Source: Nocardioides antri (GTDB lineage: Bacteria > Actinomycetota > Actinomycetes > Propionibacteriales > Nocardioidaceae). From it: a stretch of DNA of 64,000 bases. Positions 56,612 through 64,000 of the stretch are shown in pieces (the stretch's first letter is position 1; the number at the start of each line of letters is the position of its first letter). The stretch is from assembly GCF_008373765.1 (NCBI RefSeq), contig NZ_VUJW01000002.1, forward strand, positions 288,299-352,298, read 5' to 3'. The notes under the pieces are model-generated. The model made no database searches, had not been told where the DNA came from, and was given only the letters and a program-made list of their open reading frames with translations. The position numbers and the translations under genes are program-made.

Positions 56612-57815
56612 CGTCGGGGTTCCGGTCAGCGCACACCGCGACCGGATCCTCGAGCTAGTGAGCCCGCTGGCGCCCGTCATCGTCGCGCTCGGCGACGCGC
56701 TCGGGCTGGTCTGCGCCGTCGACGTGCCCGCCACGATCAGCCTGCCGCGGTTCGACCATGCGGCGATGGACGGGTACGCCGTCCGCGCCGCCGACGTCGC
56801 CGCCTCGCCGGTCGAGCTGCCGGTCGCCGGGGTGGTGGCGGCGGGGGACGCCGCGCAGGTGACCCTCGCGCCGGGCACGGCGTGGCGGATCATGACCGGG
56901 GCGCCGGTGCCGGACGGTGCCGACGCCGTCGTGCCCTTCGAGTGGACCGACCGCGGCGCCGACCGGGTCCGGATCGACCAGGCCGTGCCGGTGGCGCGCC
57001 ACATCCGCCGGACCGGGGAGGACGTCCCCGAGGGGGTCCTGGCCGTCGCGGCCGGGACGGCCCTCGCGCCGCGGCACCTCGCGCTCCTCGCCGCGGTCGG
57101 CGTCGTCGACGTGGCCGTCCACCCGGCGCCGCGGGTCGCCGTGATCGCGACCGGCGAGGAGATCGCCGGCCCGGCCGACCTGCCCGGTCACGTGCCGGAC
57201 AGCAACACCGTCGCCTTGTCGGCGGCGGCGCGGGCGGCGGGGGCCCGGGAGACGTCCTACGGCCCCGTGCCGGACGACCCTGCGCTCCTCCTCGATCAGG
57301 TGGCCACCGCCGCCGAGGCGGCCGACCTCGTCGTCACCACCGGCGGAGTGTCGGCCGGGGACCACGACGTTGTGAAGGCGGCCCTGTGTGACCGGGAGGG
57401 GTTCTGGTTCGGCTCGGTGGCCGTGAAGCCGGGGCGGCCCCAGGGTTGCGGTCTGGTCATCGCGTCCGACGGCCGGCAGGTGCCGGTGGTCGCGCTGCCG
57501 GGCACGCCCGTGGCGGCGTACTCCTCGTTCCGGCTCTTCGCCGAGCCCGCCCTCCGCGCGCTCGCCGGACGGTTCCCGGAGCCGACCGGGCGGGCCGTGC
57601 TTGACGCGGAGGTCGCGGTGGCGGGCGACCGGACGCTGGTCCTGCCGGCGGCGTACGTCGCACCGGGCCGGGTCGCCCAGCTCCCCGGTCACGTCGGCCA
57701 CTCCCAGCGGCTGCTCGCCGACGCCGACGTGCTGCTGGTGCTGCCGCCGGGCAGTGCCCCGCTGCCCGCCGGTGATGAGGTCGGGATCCTCCCGCTCGGC
57801 TCAGGCGACCGGTAG
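56604..57815 (+). CDS. moeA: MoeA / gephyrin-like molybdotransferase (Glp candidate)
   Basis: 403 aa, domains as in MoeA: FDHAAMDGYAVRAADV near 48-63, MTGAPVPDGADAVVPFEWTD near 97-116, MPT-binding domain with VIATGEEIAGP and VTTGGVSAGDHDVVKAAL near 245-262, ending with domain IV. In MoCo synthesis MoeA inserts molybdate into adenylylated molybdopterin. In Corynebacterium the MoeA paralogue at this exact locus (galU-glp-rimJ-glpR) is Glp, which binds FtsZ and a membrane receptor in cell division. Active-site acidic residues look retained, so both roles are possible. moaC and a mog gene lie 2.4 kb downstream. Confidence 0.88.
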   Translation: MADVGVPVSAHRDRILELVSPLAPVIVALGDALGLVCAVDVPATISLPRFDHAAMDGYAVRAADVAASPVELPVAGVVAAGDAAQVTLAPGTAWRIMTGAPVPDGADAVVPFEWTDRGADRVRIDQAVPVARHIRRTGEDVPEGVLAVAAGTALAPRHLALLAAVGVVDVAVHPAPRVAVIATGEEIAGPADLPGHVPDSNTVALSAAARAAGARETSYGPVPDDPALLLDQVATAAEAADLVVTTGGVSAGDHDVVKAALCDREGFWFGSVAVKPGRPQGCGLVIASDGRQVPVVALPGTPVAAYSSFRLFAEPALRALAGRFPEPTGRAVLDAEVAVAGDRTLVLPAAYVAPGRVAQLPGHVGHSQRLLADADVLLVLPPGSAPLPAGDEVGILPLGSGDR

Positions 57816-58760
57816 CCGGTCGGGTGAGCCGGCGCGCGCGGCCCTGCGGTGCTGCTGCGGGCTGATGCCACGTACCCGCTTGAACGCCGCGCTGAGGGCG
57901 AAGCCGCTGCCGTAGCCCACCTGGTGGGCGACCTGCTCGATTGCGTCGTCGGTCGCGGCCAATAGGTCGGCGGCGAGGGAGAGCCGCCAGTGGGTGAGGT
58001 AGGTCATCGGCGGCTCCCCGACGAGCTCGCCGAAGCGCCGCGCCAGCGCCGCCCGGGAGACGCCGATCTCGCGGGCCAGCGAGGCGATCGTCCACCCGTG
58101 CTCCGGCCGGTGGTGCATCAGGCGCAGGGCCTCGCCGACGACGGGGTCGGAGTGGGCAAGGCCACGGGTCACCTGCTCCTCGCTCGCCAGCCAGGAGCGG
58201 ACGACGCTCACCAGCACCAGGTCGAGCAGCCGGTCGAGCACGACCTCCTGGCCCGGCTCCTCACGCGTCGCCTCGGTCGCCAGCAGGTCGACGAGCGTCG
58301 CGTCCCACTCGCCGCGGCGTCGTACCAACAGGTCGGGGAGGGCGGCCAGCAACGGCCGGCCAGCCTCGGTCTCGGCCTCCCAGGTGCCGAGCAGCATCAC
58401 CGTCGAGCCGTCGTGGCAGTTGCCCCAGGTCCGGACCCCGAGCGCCATCCGCTGCGCCATCAGGTGCCCGTCGGGATCGACGCAACGGTTTCCCTTCTCG
58501 ACCCGCACCTGCGGAGCCGTGCGCGGATGGTCGGCCACGGTGTAGACGGGACCACCGCGGAGGAGCGCCACGTCGCCGGCCGCCATCTCGACGGGCTCGC
58601 CGAGGTCACCGGTGACCCACGCCGACCCGCGCAGCACCGCGAACAGGCTCAGCGCGGGATCGTCCTCGACCCGGATCGACCAGGGCGGCTCCATCACCAT
58701 CCGGAGCAGGAAGGCCTGGCGCGCACGGGGACCGGAGAGCAGGTGCTCGAGACCGTCCAT
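57801..58760 (-). CDS. AraC family regulator with cupin sensor domain
   Basis: 319 aa. The N-terminal cupin_6 type domain shows FLLRMVMEPPWSIRVEDDP and GDVALLRGGPVYTVADHP; the C-terminal AraC domain has two helix-turn-helices, WTIASLAREIGVSRAALARR and EQVAHQVGYGSGFALSAAFK. ATG 58760 follows AGGAAGG. Its 3' end overlaps the MoeA-like gene by 15 bases. It is divergent from the NmrA-like gene, a common pairing in which the regulator controls the neighbouring oxidoreductase. Confidence 0.9.
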   Translation of the reverse strand: MDGLEHLLSGPRARQAFLLRMVMEPPWSIRVEDDPALSLFAVLRGSAWVTGDLGEPVEMAAGDVALLRGGPVYTVADHPRTAPQVRVEKGNRCVDPDGHLMAQRMALGVRTWGNCHDGSTVMLLGTWEAETEAGRPLLAALPDLLVRRRGEWDATLVDLLATEATREEPGQEVVLDRLLDLVLVSVVRSWLASEEQVTRGLAHSDPVVGEALRLMHHRPEHGWTIASLAREIGVSRAALARRFGELVGEPPMTYLTHWRLSLAADLLAATDDAIEQVAHQVGYGSGFALSAAFKRVRGISPQQHRRAARAGSPDRLPVA

Positions 58761-58844
58761 GCCCACACCTTCCTGGACGATCACGTATGAAATCAAGACG
58801 TGTAGCCATGGAAAGTCTCATTGAGCCGCGATGGAGTGGGCGGC

Positions 58845-59678
58845 ATGACAACTCACCTCCTCATCGGCGGCACCGGCAAGACCGGTCGCCGCGTCGCTGC
58901 CCGCCTCCGCGACCGCGGCCTCCCGGTCCGCTCGTTCTCCCGTCCCGAGTTCGACTGGGCCGACCGCTCGACGTGGTCCGCCGTGGAGGAGCCGGCGGCG
59001 GCGGCGTACCTCGCCTACGCGCCCGACATCACCTTCCCCGCAGCGCCCGAGGCGCTCCGCGAGGTCGCCGAGCGGATCGCCCGCTCCGGCGTACGACGGA
59101 TCGTGCTGGTCTCCGGGCGGGGCGAGCCCGAGGCGCAGCGCGCCGAGCGTCTGGTCGCCGAGGCGGCCGAGCGGCACGGCGCCGAGTGGGCCGTCCTCCG
59201 CTGCGCCATGTTCATGCAGAACTTCGACGAGAGCCTCTTCCAGCCGCCGCTCGCGGCGGGACACCTCGCCTTCGTGGCCGGGGAGGTGCGGGAGCCGTTC
59301 GTCGACGCCGAGGACATCGCCGACGTCGCCGTCGGGCTGATGGCCGGCGAGGTCGCGCCGAACCGGGCCTACGAGCTCACCGGCCCCCGGCTGATGACCT
59401 TCGCCGAGGCGACGGCCGAGATCGCGGCTGCGGCGGGACGGCAGATCGGCTACCAGCAGGTGAGCGGTGAGGTGCTGGCCGCCGACCTGGTGCGGGCCGG
59501 CCTGCCCGCCGAGGAGGCACACGAGCTGGTCCAGCTGTTCGACCACATCCTCGACGGCCACAACGCGAGCCTCGCGACCGGCGTCGAGGAAGCACTAGGC
59601 CGGGCGCCGCGCGACTTCACGGAGTACGCCGTACAGGCCGCTGCCGCCGGTGCCTGGAGCGAGGCGGCGGCGTCATGA
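58845..59678 (+). CDS. NmrA-like NAD(P)-binding protein
   Basis: 277 aa atypical short-chain dehydrogenase: [20 protein letters not shown] has the GxxGxxG motif, [20 protein letters not shown] and [15 protein letters not shown] follow as in NmrA proteins, which bind NAD(P) and act as redox sensors or quinone reductases. ATG 58845 preceded by GGAGTGGG. It overlaps the DUF1772 gene by ATGA (59675). Divergent from the AraC regulator; the 84-base gap should hold its binding site but I see no clear direct repeat. Confidence 0.87.
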   Translation: MTTHLLIGGTGKTGRRVAARLRDRGLPVRSFSRPEFDWADRSTWSAVEEPAAAAYLAYAPDITFPAAPEALREVAERIARSGVRRIVLVSGRGEPEAQRAERLVAEAAERHGAEWAVLRCAMFMQNFDESLFQPPLAAGHLAFVAGEVREPFVDAEDIADVAVGLMAGEVAPNRAYELTGPRLMTFAEATAEIAAAAGRQIGYQQVSGEVLAADLVRAGLPAEEAHELVQLFDHILDGHNASLATGVEEALGRAPRDFTEYAVQAAAAGAWSEAAAS

Positions 59679-60142
59679 GAGCGGCGGGGTCGGTCGCGCT
59701 GATCACTGCCGCCGTCGGCAGCGGGTTGGTCGCCGGGTTGTTCTTCGCGTTCCAGACGGCCGTCATGCCGGGCCTCGCGAAGACCGACGACCGCACGTTC
59801 GTGACCGCCATGCAGGGCATCAACGTCGCCATCCTCAACCCGGTGTTCCTCGCCGTCTTCATCGCACCCCTCCTCGCGCTCGCGTTCGCGGCCGTGGCCG
59901 GTCCGAGCCGGGCGTGGGTGATCGCGGCGGCCGCGCTCTACCTGGCGATGTTCGTCATCACGCGGGCCGGCAACATCCCGCTCAACGACGCTCTCAACGC
60001 GGTCGGCGCGACCCAGGACGCCTCGGCGCTCGACTCCGCCCGCCGCGCCTTCGAGGGACCGTGGAACCGCCTGCACCTGGTCCGCACCGCTGCCGTCGTC
60101 GCCTCGTTCGGCTGCTGCCTGAGGGCGATCGCGGTCGCCTGA
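59675..60142 (+). CDS. DUF1772 (anthrone oxygenase-like) membrane protein
   Basis: 155 aa with four hydrophobic spans, first [20 protein letters not shown], and the family signature [12 protein letters not shown] followed by [22 protein letters not shown]1772 proteins include anthrone oxygenases; NmrA plus DUF1772 genes are frequently paired in bacteria. Coupled to the NmrA-like gene by ATGA. Substrate unknown. Confidence 0.87.
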   Translation: MRAAGSVALITAAVGSGLVAGLFFAFQTAVMPGLAKTDDRTFVTAMQGINVAILNPVFLAVFIAPLLALAFAAVAGPSRAWVIAAAALYLAMFVITRAGNIPLNDALNAVGATQDASALDSARRAFEGPWNRLHLVRTAAVVASFGCCLRAIAVA

Positions 60143-60177
60143 GCCGGACCCGGCCCGCGAGTGGGATCATGGGGCAC

Positions 60178-60654
60178 ATGGACGAACCGCGCGGGCTGAC
60201 CCACGTCGACGAGACCGGCGCTGCCCGGATGGTCGACGTCTCGGAGAAGGCGGTGACCGCGCGCGCCGCGACCGCGTCCGGCCGGGTGCTGGTCGCGCCC
60301 GAGGTGGTCGCGCTGCTTCGCGGCGAGGGCGTGCCGAAGGGCGACGCGCTCGCCGTCGCCCGGCTCGCGGGGATCATGGGCGCCAAGCGCACGCCCGACC
60401 TGATCCCGCTCTGCCACCCGCTGGCGATCTCCGGCGTCACCGTCGACCTGGGCGTCGCCGACGACGCGGTGGAGATCACCGCGACCGTCAGGACCACCGA
60501 CCGCACCGGCGTCGAGATGGAGGCGCTCACCGCGGTCTCGGTCGCGGCGCTCACCGTGGTCGACATGGTCAAGGCCGTCGACAAGGCTGCGGTGATCAGC
60601 GACGTGCGGGTCGAGACCAAGACGGGCGGGAAGTCGGGGGACTGGTCCCGATGA
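60178..60654 (+). CDS. moaC: Cyclic pyranopterin monophosphate synthase
   Basis: 158 aa. Catalyses the second half of the first molybdopterin biosynthesis step after MoaA. Signature segments: [40 protein letters not shown] and [20 protein letters not shown], with [20 protein letters not shown] at the C-terminus. ATG 60178 gives the usual N-terminus; an in-frame ATG at 60169 adds three residues. The stop overlaps the mog-type gene by 4 bases. Confidence 0.95.
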   Translation: MDEPRGLTHVDETGAARMVDVSEKAVTARAATASGRVLVAPEVVALLRGEGVPKGDALAVARLAGIMGAKRTPDLIPLCHPLAISGVTVDLGVADDAVEITATVRTTDRTGVEMEALTAVSVAALTVVDMVKAVDKAAVISDVRVETKTGGKSGDWSR

Positions 60655-61121
60655 TGGGAGCGGTCGTCGTCGCGTCCAACCGGGCTGCGGCCGGGGTCTA
60701 CGAGGACACCACCGGGCCGCTCATCGTCGACGCCCTCCGCGGGCTGGGGTTCGACGTCGACGACGCGGTGGTCCGGCCCGACGGTGAGCCGGTCGGTGCG
60801 GCGATCGCGCTGGCGGTCAGGGCCGGCGCCCGGGTCGTGCTCACGACCGGCGGCACCGGGCTCACGCCGAGCGACCGCACACCGGAGGTCACGCGGCCGC
60901 TGCTCGACCGGGAGGTGCCCGGGCTGGCGGAGGCGATCCGCGCGGCCGGGGTCGCGAAGGGCGTGCCGACGGCTGCCCTGTCGCGCGGCCTGGCCGGCGT
61001 CGCCGGCTCCTGCCTGGTGGTGAACCTTCCCGGCTCGCGGGGCGGCGTGAAGGACGCCCTGGACGTCCTGCGCCCGGTGCTCGTCCACGCAGTCGAGCAG
61101 ATCGTCGGGAGCGACCATTGA
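60651..61121 (+). CDS. MogA/MoaB-type molybdopterin adenylyltransferase
   Basis: 156 aa single MoCF-binding domain: [40 protein letters not shown] and [20 protein letters not shown]. It adenylylates molybdopterin before MoeA acts. Coupled to moaC (ATGATG at 60651) and to the acetyltransferase gene (TTGA at 61118). With moaC and moeA it forms a partial MoCo set; moaA, moaD and moaE are not in the window. Confidence 0.92.
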   Translation: MMGAVVVASNRAAAGVYEDTTGPLIVDALRGLGFDVDDAVVRPDGEPVGAAIALAVRAGARVVLTTGGTGLTPSDRTPEVTRPLLDREVPGLAEAIRAAGVAKGVPTAALSRGLAGVAGSCLVVNLPGSRGGVKDALDVLRPVLVHAVEQIVGSDH

Positions 61122-61798
61122 GCTCCGACGAGAGGCTCCGCCGGCTGGCGCGCGAGCGGATGATCACCTCGATCCCCGGCCGCGCCTGGCCGAACCAGCT
61201 GATGTCGGGCACCGACCCGGTCGTCACCCTGCGCCCGATCCGTCGCTCGGACGCGCGTCACTGGCGCGAGGCCCGGCGGCGCAACGCGGTCTGGCTCTCC
61301 CCCTGGGACGCGACCGTTCCGCCCGGCGGCGACGCGAGACCGACCACGTTCGGCGCGCTGGTCCGCCGGCTCACCCGCGCCGCACGGCGCGGTACGACGT
61401 ACCCCTTCGTCATCGAGGTCGACGGCCGCTTCGCCGGCCAGGTCAGCATCAACAACATCGTGCGCGGGTCGGCGCAGTTCGCGTCGATCGGCTACTGGAT
61501 CGACGAGCAGTTCGCCGGCCGCGGAGTGATGCCGCGTGCCGTCGCCATGGCCGTCGACCACTGCTTCTTCACCGCCAAGCTGCACCGGCTCGAGGTCTGC
61601 ATCCGCCCCGAGAACACCAACTCGCTCCGCGTCGTCGAGAAGCTCGGGATCCGCGAGATCGGCTACGCGCCGCGGTTCCTCCACATCGACGGGGCGTGGC
61701 GGGACCACCGGATCTTCGCGATCACTGCGGAGGAGGCCCCGCGCGGCCTGCTCGCCCGGCTCGAGGAGACGGGCGGGGACGCGTCGACGGGCGGCTGA
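61118..61798 (+). CDS. RimJ-like GNAT acetyltransferase
   Basis: 226 aa. TTG start at 61118 overlaps the mog stop. VVTLRPIRRSDARHWREARR begins the GNAT fold; acetyl-CoA loop IDEQFAGRGVMPRAVAMAVD, and RLEVCIRPENTNSLRVVEKL with GIREIGYAPRFLHIDGAWRD is typical of RimJ-type N-terminal acetyltransferases. In mycobacteria and corynebacteria rimJ lies between moeA/glp and the membrane gene, as here, so it may act with the division locus; its substrate is unproven. Confidence 0.88.
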   Translation: MSSDERLRRLARERMITSIPGRAWPNQLMSGTDPVVTLRPIRRSDARHWREARRRNAVWLSPWDATVPPGGDARPTTFGALVRRLTRAARRGTTYPFVIEVDGRFAGQVSINNIVRGSAQFASIGYWIDEQFAGRGVMPRAVAMAVDHCFFTAKLHRLEVCIRPENTNSLRVVEKLGIREIGYAPRFLHIDGAWRDHRIFAITAEEAPRGLLARLEETGGDASTGG

Positions 61799-61815
61799 CC
61801 CCTCTAATCACATCA

Positions 61816-61837
61816 GTCACACAGGTCAATCTGTGAC
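61816..61837. promoter_or_regulatory. Inverted repeat upstream of GlpR/SepX-like gene
   Basis: GTCACA (61816-61821) and TGTGAC (61832-61837) form perfect 6-base inverted arms separated by 10 bases, in the 91-base gap before the membrane protein gene and about 40 bases before its TAGCCT box (61877-61882). It is not a CRP site (arms are in the reverse order). A regulator site is possible but unproven. Confidence 0.35.
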
Positions 61838-61889
61838 ACACCGATAGACATACGTCCCGATCTCCGCTACCCGGCCTAGCCTCTCGGTT

Positions 61890-62681
61890 GTGGACCTGAG
61901 CGCGCTGATCTTCGTCGCCCTGGCAGTCGCCTGGGCCGTCTACCTCATCCCCAAGGCGCTCCGTCATCATGAGATCGACCGCGTGAGCCGGTCTGTCGAG
62001 AGCTTCTCCGACCGGGTGCGGGTGCTGGCCCGCCGCGAGCCGGTCTCGCCAAGCGAGGCCGCGCTGGTCGTCGGCACGTCCAGTACGACGAAGCCGGCCG
62101 CTCCCGTGGCCCAGGCCGAGGTCGTCGCACCCCGCTCGAACGGCAGCCACCCCCGAGCCCGCAAGCTCGCCGCCGCCCGGGCCGCCCAGCGTCGGCGTCG
62201 CGTGCTCGGCACGGTCCTCGTCCTCAACGTCGTCGTCATCGCCCTCGCCGCCGCCGGCACGATCGGCTGGGTCTTCGAGGCCGTCCCGGCGACCCTCCTC
62301 GTCGCCTGGCTCGTCGCGTGCCGGCTGATGGTCCGCAAGGAGCGCGCCGTGCGCACGGCCCGCACCGCCCCCGTCCGCAAGCGGCGCACGACGCTCGCCG
62401 ACCAGGTCATCGCCGAGGAGGACGGGACCGAGGAGATCCCGGCCGTCCGGGCCGACGCCGCCGAGGCCCCGGTCGACCCCGCCGCGTGGGACCCGGTGCC
62501 GGTCACGCTGCCGACGTACGTCGCCAAGGCGCCCGCCGGTCGCACGGTCCGCACCATCGACCTCGACTCCACCGGCGTGTGGAGCTCGGGCCGCAACGCC
62601 GCCGACTCCGCGCTCGCCCGGGAGGCCGAGCAGCAGCGCGAGGACGCCGAACCGGAGCAGCGCCGGGTCTCCGGCGCGTGA
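61890..62681 (+). CDS. GlpR/SepX-like actinobacterial division membrane protein
   Basis: 263 aa. N-terminal span at about 3-20 (LSALIFVALAVAWAVYLI) followed by PKALRHHEIDRVSRSVESFS, a basic linker to about 100, two more spans at about 105-150 (VLGTVLVLNVVVIALAAAG, then VPATLLVAWLVACRLM) and a disordered C-terminal tail with DPVPVTLPTYVAK. Topology and place after rimJ match Rv0996, corynebacterial GlpR (receptor of the MoeA-like Glp) and probably SepX of Streptomyces. GTG 61890 is 7 bases after TAGCCT. Homology call is from layout and memory of the family, so moderate. Confidence 0.75.
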   Translation: MDLSALIFVALAVAWAVYLIPKALRHHEIDRVSRSVESFSDRVRVLARREPVSPSEAALVVGTSSTTKPAAPVAQAEVVAPRSNGSHPRARKLAAARAAQRRRRVLGTVLVLNVVVIALAAAGTIGWVFEAVPATLLVAWLVACRLMVRKERAVRTARTAPVRKRRTTLADQVIAEEDGTEEIPAVRADAAEAPVDPAAWDPVPVTLPTYVAKAPAGRTVRTIDLDSTGVWSSGRNAADSALAREAEQQREDAEPEQRRVSGA

Positions 62682-62744
62682 CGCGCGAGCACCGACCTGG
62701 ATTCGGGGCGGAGGTGGCCCTGGTGCTACCGTTTCCCCTCGCTT

Positions 62745-62818
<74 letters not shown>

Positions 62819-62822
62819 ACCA

Positions 62823-62850
62823 GAAACCCGGTCTCGCAGGGCCGGGTTTC
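62823..62850 (+). terminator. Hairpin terminator after tRNA-Ala
   Basis: 9-bp perfect stem GAAACCCGG (62823-62831) and CCGGGTTTC (62842-62850) with a 10-base loop, followed by GTCGTTCC. The A/T-rich stem foot and position just behind the tRNA fit an end-of-transcript signal. Confidence 0.7.
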
Positions 62851-63025
62851 GTCGTTCCTGTAGCCATCCTGTCGCCACGTGAGCCGAGGCGTGTAGGACC
62901 CTCTGGCACGCTGCGCGGCACGCTCACCGTCCGTGACCACATGGCCTTGCGGCCGAGAGGGGCAATCGCCTCCGGTTTGCTCACCCGGCCGTAGCCAGGA
63001 GGGGCGGTTCGTTGCTTGCTGGGTA

Positions 63026-63226
63026 TCAGCTGCCCGAGGGCCCGGTCTCTCTGGCGGTGTCCTTCTTCTCGGTCTCGTCGTCCTTGTCGACCATGCCGCC
63101 ACCGCTGACCGCGGCACTGGCGTCTTGGTCAGACGTGGGGGGCTGGGTGTCCGCCGTGCTGGAGGGGGTGCCCATGCCGCCGCCCCTGCCGGATCCACCC
63201 GGTGAGTCTTCTTCTTTGCCGCTCAT
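63026..63226 (-). CDS. Disordered hydrophilic small protein (tentative)
   Basis: 66 aa from ATG 63226, starting MSGKEEDSPGGSGRGGGMG and ending EKKDTARETGPSGS. Composition is Gly, Ser, Asp, Glu and Thr-rich without any hydrophobic segment, like many short disordered proteins of actinobacteria. There is no strong ribosome binding site and the surrounding DNA is poorly coding, so it could be spurious. Third-position GC is typical of genes here, which is the main support. Confidence 0.4.
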   Translation of the reverse strand: MSGKEEDSPGGSGRGGGMGTPSSTADTQPPTSDQDASAAVSGGGMVDKDDETEKKDTARETGPSGS

Positions 63227-63708
63227 GGCCGTGCGGTACCCGGCGTCGCCTGCTGCAAGCACTATTGGTCAGCCTGGTATGTCGCGCGGGTCGTTGCCGC
63301 AGGAGTTCCGCTCGGCGAGCGTGCCGTCTTGGTTATCGCTGATGTGCTCCCGCCCCAACCGGTCGTGCCATGACAGGGCGCCGACGGCGGATGGGCACGA
63401 CCGGGCCGGGTGAATATCGACCAGCCGACTATTGGCGCATGAGCGGTTTTCATCGTCCGGTCAGGCCCCGCGGGAGGCGGCGGACGAGACGCAAACGGTG
63501 TTGTTGGCCCCGCAGTTTCCGCGTGGACGATCACGAGAACCGTAATGGGGCGCGCCTGGAGTGCGTGCGTCCGAGCCGGACGAGAATTTCTCTGACCCTG
63601 ACAGGTCGTTTTGGGTGGCATTGGGTATCGACCGTCTGCCTAGTTGTCGGCGGACTCGGGCCGTGCGAGCACCTCAGGCTTGCTCCCATCCCGAGAAAGA
63701 CATCCGAC
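63227..63708. other. 482-base region without a convincing gene
   Basis: No ORF on either strand combines a start signal, normal codon pattern and a recognisable protein. A minus-strand frame from about 63464 to its stop at 63269 reads protein-like (LSWHDRLGREHISDNQDG near the end) but has no ATG or GTG and is closed upstream by TGA, so at most it is a gene remnant. The base composition is less GC-rich than the rest. Together with the tRNA-Ala 0.4 kb to the left this looks like an old insertion scar. Confidence 0.5.
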
Positions 63709-64000
63709 ATGCTCCAGCAACTGTCGGTCGCCCTCATGGTCATAGCTGCCACGGCGACCCCTATCACTCTCAGCTCAACCGCACAGGCAGCCGGAGAACC
63801 GGCACCGACTGCCCTCATCTGCGACAACACCAGGAACGACCCGTTCACGGGCACCTACGCGAGCGTCACCGTGCCTGAAGGCGCCTCCTGCTACCTCAGG
63901 AACGCCCTGGTGCTCGGCAACGTGAAGGCGCTGCACGGTTCGGGCAGCGTGTTCATCATCAACACCGAGGTCCAGCGCAACATCCACATCCGCGGGTCCG
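63709..64000 (+). CDS. Secreted protein, N-terminal part (cut by window end)
   Basis: ATG 63709 preceded by GAGAAAG opens a frame that runs past the last base. The first 30 residues, MLQQLSVALMVIAATATPIT then LSSTAQA, form a Sec signal peptide with predicted cleavage after AQA. The visible mature part includes LICDNTRNDPFTGTYASVTV and ASCYLRNALVLGNVKALHG, with short repeated hydrophobic strands as in right-handed beta-helix or polymer-like surface proteins. The family is not recognised, and the remaining part is needed to say more. Confidence 0.7.
   Translation, partial: MLQQLSVALMVIAATATPITLSSTAQAAGEPAPTALICDNTRNDPFTGTYASVTVPEGASCYLRNALVLGNVKALHGSGSVFIINTEVQRNIHIRGS

Noticed and set aside
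61816-61837. CRP/cAMP site before the GlpR-like gene
   Set aside because: The CRP consensus is TGTGA-N6-TCACA; here the arms are in the opposite order and 10 bases apart.
63269-63464. Start-less minus-strand frame ending with SCGNDPRDIPG
   Set aside because: Protein-like sequence, but no ATG or GTG and an upstream TGA closes it. Kept only as a possible remnant in the gap description.
63262-63621. Minus-strand ORF of 119 codons near the right end
   Set aside because: Thr/Pro/Arg-rich, no RBS and no motif, and it competes with another protein-like frame in the same stretch.

Overview
The window is high-GC (about 70%) actinobacterial DNA. Gene content, gene order and dispersed palindromic repeats resemble Nocardioides or a close relative (family Nocardioidaceae); this is inference, because no 16S gene is present. 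Nearly all DNA is coding. Starts are often GTG, genes overlap by ATGA/GTGA, and at least twelve genes carry a TANNNT -10 box 6-7 bases before the start codon, which suggests leaderless transcripts.

Layout. 1-5.9 kb: 3' part of rpoB, rpoC and a strong terminator. 6-19 kb: housekeeping and accessory enzymes (geranylgeranyl-reductase-like flavoprotein, double Nudix protein, hydroxyacid-oxoacid transhydrogenase, sigma factor with a membrane partner, FAD/Fe-S dehydrogenase, topoisomerase IB, macrodomain). 19-29 kb: MpaB-type oxygenase and TetR divergent over a palindromic operator, serC, ABC exporter beside a two-component system, citrate synthase, pdxH. 29-36 kb: degenerate kinase-like membrane protein, double GNAT protein, TetR with a heterodimeric ABC exporter. 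36-42 kb: an elaborate 5' leader before a methyltransferase, MFS/MarR operon with twin operators, IdeR-type regulator, sirtuin, Pcm. 42-50 kb: composite palindromic repeat, second sigma/membrane-propeller pair, enoyl-reductase-like protein, paired DUF5994 genes, tRNA-Arg, LCP cell-wall ligase. 50-63 kb: mscL, SAF protein, serine-rich zinc-ribbon protein under a CIRCE operator, penicillin acylase, 5-FTHF cyclo-ligase, then the UDP-glucose pyrophosphorylase / MoeA-like / RimJ / membrane-protein locus known in actinobacteria for the gephyrin-like division proteins, here with moaC, a mog gene and a three-gene insertion inside it. 62.7-64 kb: tRNA-Ala followed by poorly coding DNA and the start of a secreted protein cut by the window edge.

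Most striking item: the 35.9-36.2 kb leader before the methyltransferase. It has a promoter, a 16-base perfect match to the 16S rRNA 3' end acting as Shine-Dalgarno, a 12-codon ORF, alternative hairpins that include an 8-base anti-SD mimic, and a three-way-junction terminator ending in TTTTT. It reads as a ribosome-sensing attenuator that I cannot assign to a known family. Other notable items are the 22-bp divergent leaderless promoter at 55.2 kb, a chain of overlapping MSGT mini-cistrons at 50.1 kb, and the bipartite palindromic repeats at 42.3 and 54.5 kb.
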